Position numbers and translations under genes: made by a program. From Saprospiraceae bacterium (GTDB lineage Bacteria > Bacteroidota > Bacteroidia > Chitinophagales > Saprospiraceae): a stretch of 64,000 nucleotides of DNA. The stretch is taken from assembly GCA_041392805.1 (NCBI GenBank), contig JAWKLJ010000002.1, forward strand, positions 3,301,001 to 3,365,000, given 5' to 3'. Below the pieces are notes generated by a model. That model saw only the letters and a program-made list of their open reading frames with translations, searched no databases and was not told the origin of the DNA. Shown piece after piece: positions 52,800-61,604 of this stretch (positions are counted from its first letter, which is position 1; each line of letters starts with the position of its first letter).

Positions 52800-53618
52800 A
52801 TGTCAGTACACAAAAAAGAAATCAAACGAATAACCACCCACGTTTTGCTGGCCATGAAAGCGAAGGGAGAGAAAATAGCCATGCTTACTGGCTACGATTT
52901 TTCTATGGCAAGGATATTAGATGAAGCAGGAATCGATATTATTTTAGTGGGCGATTCGGCTTCAAATGTGATGGCAGGACACGAAACCACCCTACCTATT
53001 ACCTTAGACCAAATGATTTATCATGCGTCTTCTGTCATCAGGGCCGTCAAGCGAGCCTTGGTAGTGGTGGACCTTCCTTTTGGGCACTATCAGGGAAACT
53101 CGCGAGTGGCCCTGGAGTCAACCATCAGGATCATGAAAGAAGCGGGCGCGCATGCAGTCAAACTGGAAGGTGGTTCAGAAATTGGAGAGTCCGTTAAACG
53201 CATTCTTTCGGCAGGTGTGCCGGTGATGGGGCACTTGGGGCTCACGCCACAATCAATTTATAAATTTGGCACCTATACTGTTAGGGCCAAAGAAGAGGAA
53301 GAAGCGAAAAAATTAATAGAAGATGCACTTTTATTGGAGGAATTAGGCTGTTTTGCGATCGTCCTGGAAAAAATCCCAGCCAACCTAACCAAAGAAGTGT
53401 CCGAAAAATTGACGATTCCAACCATTGGTATTGGTGGAGGGAAACACGCAGATGGACAAGTCTTGGTTACCCATGATTTACTAGGGATCACCAAAGATTT
53501 TAAGCCGCGTTTTCTCCGGCGGTATCTCGACTTATTTGAAACGATCCAACAGGCTGTCGGGCATTATATTGATGATGTCAAAGCGGGTGATTTTCCAAAT
53601 GAGGATGAGCAATATTAA
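52800..53618 (+). CDS. panB: 3-methyl-2-oxobutanoate hydroxymethyltransferase
   Basis: 272 aa from the ATG at 52800; the frame to 52650 passes through repeats. TIM-barrel enzyme with MLTGYDFSMARILDEAGID, VGDSASNVMAGHETTLPIT and GHLGLTPQS as PanB signatures. It makes ketopantoate from 2-oxoisovalerate and methylene-tetrahydrofolate, the first step to pantothenate and CoA. The next gene (mltG) follows after 32 bp. Confidence 0.95.
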   Translation: MSVHKKEIKRITTHVLLAMKAKGEKIAMLTGYDFSMARILDEAGIDIILVGDSASNVMAGHETTLPITLDQMIYHASSVIRAVKRALVVVDLPFGHYQGNSRVALESTIRIMKEAGAHAVKLEGGSEIGESVKRILSAGVPVMGHLGLTPQSIYKFGTYTVRAKEEEEAKKLIEDALLLEELGCFAIVLEKIPANLTKEVSEKLTIPTIGIGGGKHADGQVLVTHDLLGITKDFKPRFLRRYLDLFETIQQAVGHYIDDVKAGDFPNEDEQY

Positions 53619-53650
53619 TTAGGTGGACAGAGACGTTAATTTTAAATAAT

Positions 53651-54688
53651 ATGAAGAAAGCAAGTATAAAGCACATAGGTGTTGTTCTTTTAGTTGTTTT
53701 TACCCTCTCTGCCTGGTGGACTTATCATAACTATATTACTGGTGCACGGATTCCAGCTGGACTGGACAGCTACACCATACAAATCCCCACGGGATCCAGT
53801 TTTGAAGAGGTAGTGGCCATCCTAAAGGAAAAAAAATGGGTAAAAGAAACGTCGCTTTTTCAAGTGCTTGCAGAAAAAATGAAGTATATCAAAAATCCGA
53901 TGCGCGCAGGTCAATATGAAGTAAAACCCGGTTGGAACATGGTTCAACTCATTCGTCACCTGAGGAGTGGGAAACAAAAAACCGTACAAGTGGTCTTGAC
54001 CAGCGAACGCTTACCTGAGAATGTGGCAGGCAAAGCGGCCCGATTTATCGAACCTGATTCAAGTGAAATCTTTGCCCTCTTTCAGGATGAAGCCTATCTG
54101 GCACAAATAGGATATACCAAAGAAACCTTAATCAGCCTATTCATTCCCAATACTTATGAATGCTTTTGGAACACCTCTCCAAAAGCATTTATGGAAAGGA
54201 TGATCAAAGAACATGATGCCTTTTGGCAGAAAAACAATCGTTTGGCGAAAGCCAAAGCGCTCAATCTCACCCCTTGGGAGGTCTATACCCTGGCTTCTAT
54301 TGTGGAAAAAGAGACCCTACAAAATTCCGAAAAGCCCCGTATGGCTGGCGTTTACCTCAACCGCCTGGATCAAGATATGCTGTTGCAAGCCGACCCTACG
54401 TCTGTCTTTGCCAGACGGGATTTTAATACCAAAAGGGTGACCAACTACCATACGGGATTTGACTCCCCTTATAATACTTACAAATACAAGGGCTTACCAC
54501 CTGGTCCAATCAGTATGTCCTCCATCAGCAGTATTGATGCGGTGCTCAATTCAGAAAATCACGATTATGTCTTTTTCTGCGCCAAAGGAGACGGAACAGG
54601 TTTCCACAACTTCGCCAAAACCTTATCGGCTCATAATGAGAACGCAGCCATTTATCGGGCCAATTTGAAGAAGAGAGGATTGAGGTGA
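53651..54688 (+). CDS. mltG: endolytic transglycosylase MltG
   Basis: 345 aa. One N-terminal membrane helix (about 9-27), a LysM-like subdomain and the YceG/MltG catalytic domain with the active Glu in ASIVEKET near residue 218 and GLPPGPIS near 280. MltG cuts nascent glycan strands and so sets their length. Full length, periplasmic. Confidence 0.94.
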   Translation: MKKASIKHIGVVLLVVFTLSAWWTYHNYITGARIPAGLDSYTIQIPTGSSFEEVVAILKEKKWVKETSLFQVLAEKMKYIKNPMRAGQYEVKPGWNMVQLIRHLRSGKQKTVQVVLTSERLPENVAGKAARFIEPDSSEIFALFQDEAYLAQIGYTKETLISLFIPNTYECFWNTSPKAFMERMIKEHDAFWQKNNRLAKAKALNLTPWEVYTLASIVEKETLQNSEKPRMAGVYLNRLDQDMLLQADPTSVFARRDFNTKRVTNYHTGFDSPYNTYKYKGLPPGPISMSSISSIDAVLNSENHDYVFFCAKGDGTGFHNFAKTLSAHNENAAIYRANLKKRGLR

Positions 54689-54739
54689 GGGAGCGGGTTT
54701 TGAAATCATTTTCTGCCAAAACCCTATCCCACATCCCTT

Positions 54740-56275
54740 CTACTTGACATAAAGGTTAAACTCCACCCTTCGATTCAACACCTTCCCTTGTGGCGTATTA
54801 TTGTCGGCCAAAGGTCGGGATTCGCCATAACCGACATAACCCATCCTGGCTGGAGAAATCCCTCTCGATACCAAATACTGGAAACAAGCTTTTGCCCTGT
54901 CTTCAGAAAGGACTTGGTTATTCGCGGCATCCCCTACATTATCGGTATGTCCTGAAATCGTTAGATTGTGATCAACGTATTGGTTCATGATTTTCACCAC
55001 TCGATCCAAGACTTCAAATGAAGTAGGTATAAGGGTAGCGCGCCCTGTTTCAAACCGGACCGCCTGGGTTGCTATATTCAGGGTTTCTTTAACCTCTTTT
55101 GTGATAACCGGACATCCTCCATTATCCACAGGGCCAGCTTGGTTAGGACATCGATCCTCTGCATTCATTATGCCATCGCCATCTGTATCTGGGCAACCAG
55201 AAAAAGGGCCTGCCAAATCCGGGCACTTATCTTCAGCATCCGTCACGCCATCGCCATCACGGTCTGGGCAGCCATTCAGGGTACCTGCAACACTGGGGCA
55301 TTTATCTACTGCGTCTGGAAAACCATCATTGTCCATATCCTGCGGGATCGGGCAGCCATCATTGTTAATCGGACCGTACTCATCGGGGCATTTGTCTTTA
55401 TAATCTGCCAACCCGTCACTATCCCGGTCGGGACAGCCCGCCATGGCTTTGGTTCCGACCACATCCGGGCATTCATCTTCCGAATCTGCTATCCCATCAT
55501 TATCGGCATCCGGGCAGCCATTCAATCGCCCTGCCATCCTTGGGCAACCGTCGTCGGCATCTGTAATGCCATCGCCGTCGGTATCAGGGCAACCTTTCAT
55601 CGCGAGGGTTCCAGCTAATAGCGGGCATGCATCTTCACTATCTGCCACACCATCTTGATCAGTGTCAGGACAGCCTTCAAAGGCTATAACACCAGGTATC
55701 TCGGGGCATTTATCTTTACTATCTACAATACCATCACCATCTTTATCTGAATTGCCAAATCGATAAATATACCCTAACCCAACCTGCAGGTTATCCCTGT
55801 TCACGATATTCGAGATTCGGTATTCACCCTGGGCATTGATGTAGGAATTTTTTCCAACTTTAAAATTAATACCAAAACCAATAGGAATCTGGGTATTAGC
55901 ATCTCCTGATTTCTCATACACCAAACCGCCACCTCCAAAAAAGTAGGGGATCAACCAGCTTTTTTCATCCTTTACATACTGAAATTGAAGCAGCGCATCG
56001 AGGCTTACAATGTTCCGGTTGTTAATGTCATCCATTACATTGACCACCCCTACTTTCAAAGGGAAACTCAGGTTCATAAATCGGTTAATACCCCGAATAT
56101 AGCTTATTTCTAAGCCGTTGGTAATATCTAAGTCTTTAATGAGATTGGGATTTCCATAGTCTATAAAAAGTACTTTTGCGCCGACTGCATTAAACCCATT
56201 GCTTTCTTGGGCCAAAAGGCCAAGGGGGGTAAGAAAGAGCTGCAAAATAGCTAAACTAAAAAGCGTCCTTCGCAT
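54740..56275 (-). CDS. OmpA-family porin with thrombospondin type 3 repeats
   Basis: 511 aa from the ATG at 56275, which begins the signal peptide (ending LLAQ); in-frame ATGs at 56323 and 56368 are less likely. N-terminal outer-membrane beta-barrel (about 25-185), then eight or nine calcium-binding TSP3 repeats (about 190-390; DxDGDGxxDxxDxCP), then the OmpA peptidoglycan-binding domain (about 395-511; ISGHTDNVGD and NRRVEFNL). Typical major outer-membrane protein of Bacteroidota, linking membrane and wall. Many Cys in the TSP3 repeats suggest disulfides. Confidence 0.92.
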   Translation of the reverse strand: MRRTLFSLAILQLFLTPLGLLAQESNGFNAVGAKVLFIDYGNPNLIKDLDITNGLEISYIRGINRFMNLSFPLKVGVVNVMDDINNRNIVSLDALLQFQYVKDEKSWLIPYFFGGGGLVYEKSGDANTQIPIGFGINFKVGKNSYINAQGEYRISNIVNRDNLQVGLGYIYRFGNSDKDGDGIVDSKDKCPEIPGVIAFEGCPDTDQDGVADSEDACPLLAGTLAMKGCPDTDGDGITDADDGCPRMAGRLNGCPDADNDGIADSEDECPDVVGTKAMAGCPDRDSDGLADYKDKCPDEYGPINNDGCPIPQDMDNDGFPDAVDKCPSVAGTLNGCPDRDGDGVTDAEDKCPDLAGPFSGCPDTDGDGIMNAEDRCPNQAGPVDNGGCPVITKEVKETLNIATQAVRFETGRATLIPTSFEVLDRVVKIMNQYVDHNLTISGHTDNVGDAANNQVLSEDRAKACFQYLVSRGISPARMGYVGYGESRPLADNNTPQGKVLNRRVEFNLYVK

Positions 56276-56509
56276 CGAGGTTACATTCATTGGATGTTGC
56301 ATTTCGTTATGGTGATTATTCATGGAATGATAGTAGCTTTTGGACGAAAAGGTACAAGCTTCCGTCACTTTTCCTCCAAAGAAAAAAACTTGATTTGTTA
56401 AAAGATGAGAATTTCCAAATAATATTACTTTTTAAATTATAAATTAATATTTTGTAGCTCATAATCAATTCAAAAAAAATTTAATTCCATCACTTAAACC
56501 CTTTCTTGC

Positions 56510-58048
56510 ATGAAGCTTAACAGACCTCACATTGTTTTTTTAACGGTAATGCTCAGTTTGGTAGCTTGTTCCAAAGAAAAAATTGAAGAACAAACGACTG
56601 CTGAAACACAAGATCCGTTAACCAAAGTAGCGCTAAATGCTATTATCAAAGATGAAATTGAGACCAAGAATGATGTTTTCCACTGGAAAAACGCAAATGA
56701 TCACGTTTTGTGGAGTGCGGTCGTCCAAAGTGATTCAATTGTGAGCATTGGATATCAACCTAGTGGTTTTGCTCAAATTGAAGAAAAGATTCATTTAATA
56801 AATATCAATGAACCTCAATGGACAAATATAAAGAATAAACTGCTCAATTTTATTGTCCAGGAAACGAATAGATGGAATCCCTCCCTGAAAGTGACAGTTA
56901 ATGATATCTATTTGCCCGAACCCGATGGCGTCCTTCCTCATTTTATGGTAAAATTATACAACAAAGAAATTATTAGCCAACTAAGGTCTATGCCTGAAGT
57001 ACGTTTTGTAGAGCCTTTGGGTTACGAAATAGAAGAAGAATTTCAAGAAAGAAGTGATTCTGGCTGTGGGCTTTCACCAAATAACAATATTTCTTCAGCC
57101 GATTATACCACCATTAGTCCAAGTGTGAAAGTTCCTTGGAATTTTTACAATATGAATATTCCAACGGCTTGGGCCACCAGCACTGGCGCAGGAATTGGCG
57201 TAGCACTTATCGATACGGGTACCTACCCAACCCAATCTAAATTGGGTAGTGAATTTAATTCTGGCAATTCCCAAGGCAGAACGATTACTCGCACAGGCAC
57301 CTACAACAGCTCATTTTGGTGGTGGCAAACTACCCCAGATGGCCCTAATGACCAGTGCGGACATGGTACGCAAATGGCTGGCTTGATCGCTGCCCCAAGA
57401 GGCAGTGGCGGCAGTGCAGTGGGAGTAGCCTATAATTGCAATCTTCTGGCAATCAGGGGCACAGGAGACGTCGTCGTCAATAGCTCAAAAGAAAAAACAG
57501 GGGTCAAAAATGCTTTGGTCATCGCAGGTAATAATAGCAATGTTAAAATCATCAGTATGTCTATTGGAGATATCATTTCGAGTAGCACGGTAGCCGATGG
57601 CATTTATTATGCTTACAACAAGGGTAAAATGATATTTGCAGCAGCTGGCACCTCTACCTCTTTCACCAACTGGGTAGGGGTCGTTTTCCCAGCCACCATG
57701 AGTCAAACGGTAGCAGTGACAGGCGTAAAAGATGGTTCAACCCTGACTCGTTGCAATACCTGCCATTCTGGAAGTGCGGTCGATTTTGTGGCGGTCATGC
57801 AAAGAAGTAGCAACAATGACCGGACCTCTTTGACACTCGCCGCAAGCGGCAATACACCTTCTACCGTAGGGGGTTCTTCTGCTGCGACTGCCACAACTGC
57901 CGGCATTGCAGCATTGGTTTGGGCAACTAATCCTGCCCAATCTCGTACACAGGTGCTGGAAAGACTTAAAAATGCCGCACATATCTACCCTGGCCGCAAT
58001 GGCGATTATGGATGGGGAATTATTGATGCCGCACAGGCAGTAAACTAA
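56510..58048 (+). CDS. subtilisin-family serine protease lipoprotein
   Basis: 512 aa. Lipobox LVAC (Cys20), an N-terminal propeptide region (about 25-185), then the S8 domain with Asp235 (ALIDTGTY), His285 (CGHGTQMAG) and a Ser near 455 in GGSSAATATTAG. The catalytic triad is complete. There is no sorting domain, so it is held by its lipid rather than exported by type IX secretion. Divergent from the OmpA/TSP3 gene across about 230 bp of AT-rich sequence that should hold both promoters. Confidence 0.92.
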   Translation: MKLNRPHIVFLTVMLSLVACSKEKIEEQTTAETQDPLTKVALNAIIKDEIETKNDVFHWKNANDHVLWSAVVQSDSIVSIGYQPSGFAQIEEKIHLININEPQWTNIKNKLLNFIVQETNRWNPSLKVTVNDIYLPEPDGVLPHFMVKLYNKEIISQLRSMPEVRFVEPLGYEIEEEFQERSDSGCGLSPNNNISSADYTTISPSVKVPWNFYNMNIPTAWATSTGAGIGVALIDTGTYPTQSKLGSEFNSGNSQGRTITRTGTYNSSFWWWQTTPDGPNDQCGHGTQMAGLIAAPRGSGGSAVGVAYNCNLLAIRGTGDVVVNSSKEKTGVKNALVIAGNNSNVKIISMSIGDIISSSTVADGIYYAYNKGKMIFAAAGTSTSFTNWVGVVFPATMSQTVAVTGVKDGSTLTRCNTCHSGSAVDFVAVMQRSSNNDRTSLTLAASGNTPSTVGGSSAATATTAGIAALVWATNPAQSRTQVLERLKNAAHIYPGRNGDYGWGIIDAAQAVN

Positions 58049-58052
58049 ATTC

Positions 58053-58119
58053 GGAAAGGGGAAAAAGTAGTTGGAAAGAGAAATTTTAGAAGTCGCTCCA
58101 ACTTGCGTTTTCCCCTTTC
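58053..58119 (+). terminator. hairpin after the subtilase gene
   Basis: GGAAAGGGGAAAAAGTAGTTGGA (shown cut) pairs imperfectly with CCAACTTGCGTTTTCCCCTTT. It lies 5 bp after the stop codon and before the next co-directional gene, so it probably ends or attenuates transcription. Confidence 0.6.
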
Positions 58120-58153
58120 TGGTACAAATAATATACTTAAACTACTTTTACCT

Positions 58154-59605
58154 ATGGAACCTATTCTCGAATTAAATCATGTTTTGCACATTGGCATGAT
58201 CGATGCTGACGCCTTTGATCAATTTAAGGCGCAACAAGAAGCTTATTTTAAACGTTACCACACCGTTTTCTGGGATAGTGAGGGTTACGCAAAAAAACGT
58301 GTCCAATTTAGAGGGGAAGCGCTAGATGAATGGATTAGTCCTCAGAAAATTGAGGGCAACAATATAAAACGCCTACAGACTTTCTTACAAAAACACGGCT
58401 TCATGCCAGGGGCAAGAATTGATGGTATTTTTGGTTATTGGACCTTAGCTTCTGTTCGCCTATTTCAGGAATATATCCGAACCATCGAAGGCATCAATGA
58501 AGTCGGTATTCCTGATGGAAAAGTATTTAAAGGTACTCACCAACATATGTTGCGCTGGGAAGAGCAAAAACTATACGCTAAATGGGGACCTAACAAAGTT
58601 AGTGAAACAGATCCCAAGGCCTATGAATGGACGACTTCTACCCCTGAATATGACCTTTGGATGGCCCTTTTGGAAAAAACAAAAGCTCATTATCTGGCGT
58701 TACAGCAAGCGGCTCCCGAGGACTCCGATGATCTCGAAGTTTTTCAATTACGCGAACTAGAAAAATACGCCAACCCAACTGATACTCGAAAGATTGCGGA
58801 CTGGACATTTGACCGAAAGGAGATTCATTTGATTGGCTTGAGGTGCCAGCATGAAAAGGAAGCACTGGAAAGAGGTAATGACGATCTTTTTGTCTTACTC
58901 ATGAACGGGATGGTCTTTAAATTTTGGGGCTCTACAGATCCAAGACCCAAAGTGAGCTTAGCCAATGAGCCCTACCTCATAGAGGGCCAGCATAAATACC
59001 GTTTGGCTTGGCACAAGGTAAAATCCGCTGGAAAAAAAGTTTACAAGGCCCTAAGACCCTATGATCATGGTGTCTTGGTATACCGCGATTGGAACCAAGA
59101 TAATGCCCTAAGCGATGAGGATATACGCAAGGGATTATCCTTTAACCCCACCCCTCGAATTAAGGAGTTAAATAACCCCAATACGACCATCAATATCCAC
59201 TGGACCTTCGATGGCCAAACCAATTGGTCGGCAGGCTGTCAGGTTATTTCTGGCAGAAGTTATGTGAATAATATGGGAGAGATCATTAATTGTTCCACTT
59301 TTTCTGCTGGCAGTTATGAAACCCTTTCCTTTATGACGCAAAAAGGATTTAGAAGGAATTGCGGGGCCTATACCTTTCTATCCGACTTTGTCTTCGCTTA
59401 TGGTCCTCCGAACACCGACCACGTGGTTTATACCCTAGGAAGGGATGGACTCATTGAACAACTTGCCGATAATACCTTATTGGATTTATTGGTCTCACAA
59501 AGGGTGCTAAAACACCTTAAGAAAGAAGAAAGTGGCAGGGAGGCTTTCCTTCAGGACTTGGTAAGTCTTTTGAAAAAGCCAAGTTTATTGGAAGGTTTGG
59601 CTTAG
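58154..59605 (+). CDS. peptidoglycan-binding domain protein with SAGCQV motif
   Basis: 483 aa from the ATG at 58154; the frame back to 58103 overlaps the hairpin. No signal peptide. A PG_binding_1 domain lies at about 70-115 (NNIKRLQTFLQKHGF, DGIFGYWTLASVRLFQ). The C-terminal half has INIHWTFDGQTNWSAGCQVI near 365-385, recalling the HxxxxxxxxxSxGC pattern of L,D-transpeptidase-like folds, and further a conserved YTFLSDFVFAYGP. A wall-active or phage-lysis-like enzyme is possible but unproven; the 3' end of the gene is copied just downstream. Confidence 0.7.
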   Translation: MEPILELNHVLHIGMIDADAFDQFKAQQEAYFKRYHTVFWDSEGYAKKRVQFRGEALDEWISPQKIEGNNIKRLQTFLQKHGFMPGARIDGIFGYWTLASVRLFQEYIRTIEGINEVGIPDGKVFKGTHQHMLRWEEQKLYAKWGPNKVSETDPKAYEWTTSTPEYDLWMALLEKTKAHYLALQQAAPEDSDDLEVFQLRELEKYANPTDTRKIADWTFDRKEIHLIGLRCQHEKEALERGNDDLFVLLMNGMVFKFWGSTDPRPKVSLANEPYLIEGQHKYRLAWHKVKSAGKKVYKALRPYDHGVLVYRDWNQDNALSDEDIRKGLSFNPTPRIKELNNPNTTINIHWTFDGQTNWSAGCQVISGRSYVNNMGEIINCSTFSAGSYETLSFMTQKGFRRNCGAYTFLSDFVFAYGPPNTDHVVYTLGRDGLIEQLADNTLLDLLVSQRVLKHLKKEESGREAFLQDLVSLLKKPSLLEGLA

Positions 59606-59634
59606 TTTTTTTTTGGACGTGGAGATAGTGGAGG
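59581..59634 (+). repeat. direct repeat, first copy (gene end plus following 30 bp)
   Basis: About 53 bp starting AGTTTATTGGAAGGTTTGG, covering the last codons of the peptidoglycan-binding protein and the following T-run with GGACGTGGAGATAGTGGAGG. Repeated at 59752-59802 with few differences. Confidence 0.8.
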
Positions 59635-59751
59635 GGAAGAGGTAATGGAGTTTTTTTTTGGGGGGGACGCAGCGACACAGGAGGCATTGATATTGTCATT
59701 GATATTGAAATTGCCATTTTGATTCTCTGGGGCGTGGTTTTTTGGACGTGG

Positions 59752-59802
59752 AGTTTATTGGAAGGTTTGGCTTAGGTTTTTTTGGACGTGGAGATAGTGG
59801 AG
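59752..59802 (+). repeat. direct repeat, second copy
   Basis: Copy of 59581-59634, 171 bp downstream. The GGACGTGGAG..AGTGGAGG part also pairs with CCTCCAATAACTCCACGTCC at 59855-59874, giving a terminator-like hairpin between the convergent genes. Confidence 0.8.
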
Positions 59803-59891
59803 GAACAGCGGTAATGAAGAAAAGGCTAATTCGAGCCCTCTAATACCGCTGCTCCTCCAATAACTCCACGTCCCCTAAAAAAGCCATAATT

Positions 59892-60917
59892 TTACTCAAA
59901 TAAGTTATCGTAACTACCACTACCAGCCTTGTTGGTTCTAATCTCTGGCTGAGAAGTAGGGCTATTGAGGTCAAGCGAATCGGAAGCACTTGAGCTGTCA
60001 CCCATCAATAGGAGGGTGCTTTTTTGTTCCCATTCTTCGAGCATTCTCATGCCATCTTCTTCGAAGATACCATTTTGAAGGTCGACAGAGTCCATAAAAC
60101 TGGAGGACATTTCCATAAAGCGTTCCATTTCTCCCACTTTATTTGCTACATCATCTGCCACTGCTTCCATCGCCATATCAAACATGGCCCTTTTGTCCGG
60201 ATCACCGGAAATAACAGTCATCGCAGATTTCATGGCTGAATGAGACGCTCTAATGGCTTTGCGTTCCTGTATTTTTAGTTCAACCTGGTCTTTGGTGTCT
60301 TCCAATAAAATCTCGGAATTTTGGTGCATTTTATTCAAGATGCGATACAAAATTTCCATTTTCTGGTACAAGACCTGGTACTTTTCATTGCTCTCCTTCA
60401 TTCGGGCCGCCTTGCGAGAGGAGAGGATCATTTGTTGTTCTTTTCCTTTATCCCTGGCAGCGGCAGCCAACTTAAGGTTATTATCAATTTCCAGGCTATT
60501 TTTTTCCATCAAGCCTTGAATCTTGCGCATTTGCCCTTTAAGAGCGCCAATTTGCTGGCGCATTTTCAAAAGGTTGTCTTGCAGGTCTTCAATGTAACTT
60601 TTCAATATGCCAATGGGATCAATTTGAACAAACATTCCCGTTATCGACCGCATGACACTCTTGTACATATACCAGATCAAATTGCGCATTTTAGGATCCA
60701 GGACCATGTAGACGATCACGCCTAATACTGCTAATAAAATGGCCAGATTGATGGTGCTCTTCAGCAGTGCAATGATAGCTGCAAGGTTGGAGAAAATCAA
60801 AAAACCACCACCTAAAACCAGCGCAGCCATAAAGATCAGGCCAGTAACACCTTCGGGGCGCTTCCAAAAGGATTTGGGCTTTGAGTCGGGGTTTTGAAAT
60901 TGAACGATATTGGACAT
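59892..60917 (-). CDS. membrane-anchored coiled-coil protein, PspA-like helix pattern
   Basis: 341 aa. Two membrane helices (about 28-48 and 52-72), then a nearly continuous helical region (about 100-290) with heptads, ending in a low-complexity Ser/Asp tail. The long helical hairpin recalls PspA/ESCRT-III-like proteins, but no specific signature is seen. It is 32 bp downstream of the next gene and is certainly co-transcribed with it. A membrane-shape or stress role is only a guess. Confidence 0.6.
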   Translation of the reverse strand: MSNIVQFQNPDSKPKSFWKRPEGVTGLIFMAALVLGGGFLIFSNLAAIIALLKSTINLAILLAVLGVIVYMVLDPKMRNLIWYMYKSVMRSITGMFVQIDPIGILKSYIEDLQDNLLKMRQQIGALKGQMRKIQGLMEKNSLEIDNNLKLAAAARDKGKEQQMILSSRKAARMKESNEKYQVLYQKMEILYRILNKMHQNSEILLEDTKDQVELKIQERKAIRASHSAMKSAMTVISGDPDKRAMFDMAMEAVADDVANKVGEMERFMEMSSSFMDSVDLQNGIFEEDGMRMLEEWEQKSTLLLMGDSSSASDSLDLNSPTSQPEIRTNKAGSGSYDNLFE

Positions 60918-60949
60918 AGGTAAAATTTTCGTTTTTGAGTAAGCTAAAA

Positions 60950-61501
60950 TTAAAGGAAGTTTTGCATATTTTCAATATCCTTATTGATCTGATTGAGGAT
61001 ACTCTGCAAAGCGGTTTCAAAACTATGACGCGTAGCATCGATCTTTTCTTTGGCAGCCGAGATCGTTTCATCAGCACTATCAATGATCTGTTGCGAGCTA
61101 ATGATCTTTTCCTCCAATTGCTGAATTTTTATTCTATACTCCTCTACTTGCTTTTTCAGTTTTTCAACTTCTATTTGCTTGGAGGCGACTTTTTGTTGGA
61201 TTTGTTTTTGGAGGGCTGCATCAAATTGGTCTTTTTCGGTCTGTAGGATCTTTTTGTAATGATCTGCCGTTTTCACCAATTTATCCTTAGTAAGCCCAAC
61301 TGTTGAAGCTGTCGCAAAAGCCGACCTGATGGCGGTTTCCTCATCCATGTTCAGTTTGGCCAAGGCGCCCAACGACTGTTTAAATTCTAAATAATCAAAA
61401 CCGGGTAAATTGTTTTTTGCCAATGCGGAAGTCAAAAAATCTACACTCTTACTATCCAGTCCGTGATGCTCACCAAATAATGCCTTGAGGTTCTTCTCCA
61501 T
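60950..61501 (-). CDS. helical protein of unknown function
   Basis: 183 aa, cytosolic. N-terminal globular part (1-85, with MEKNLKALFGEHHGLDSKSV, as start) and a coiled coil (about 90-180) rich in Gln and Lys. It occurs in front of the membrane coiled-coil gene, and the two probably bind each other through their coiled coils. I do not recognise a family. Confidence 0.6.
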   Translation of the reverse strand: MEKNLKALFGEHHGLDSKSVDFLTSALAKNNLPGFDYLEFKQSLGALAKLNMDEETAIRSAFATASTVGLTKDKLVKTADHYKKILQTEKDQFDAALQKQIQQKVASKQIEVEKLKKQVEEYRIKIQQLEEKIISSQQIIDSADETISAAKEKIDATRHSFETALQSILNQINKDIENMQNFL

Positions 61502-61604
61502 GTCAATGTATGATTTATAAATAGATGCTGCAAATTAACACAAATTGTTAAAATTTACACCCATTATTTCGATTAGCATTTAGGTATCCTCGACACAATC
61601 CCTA

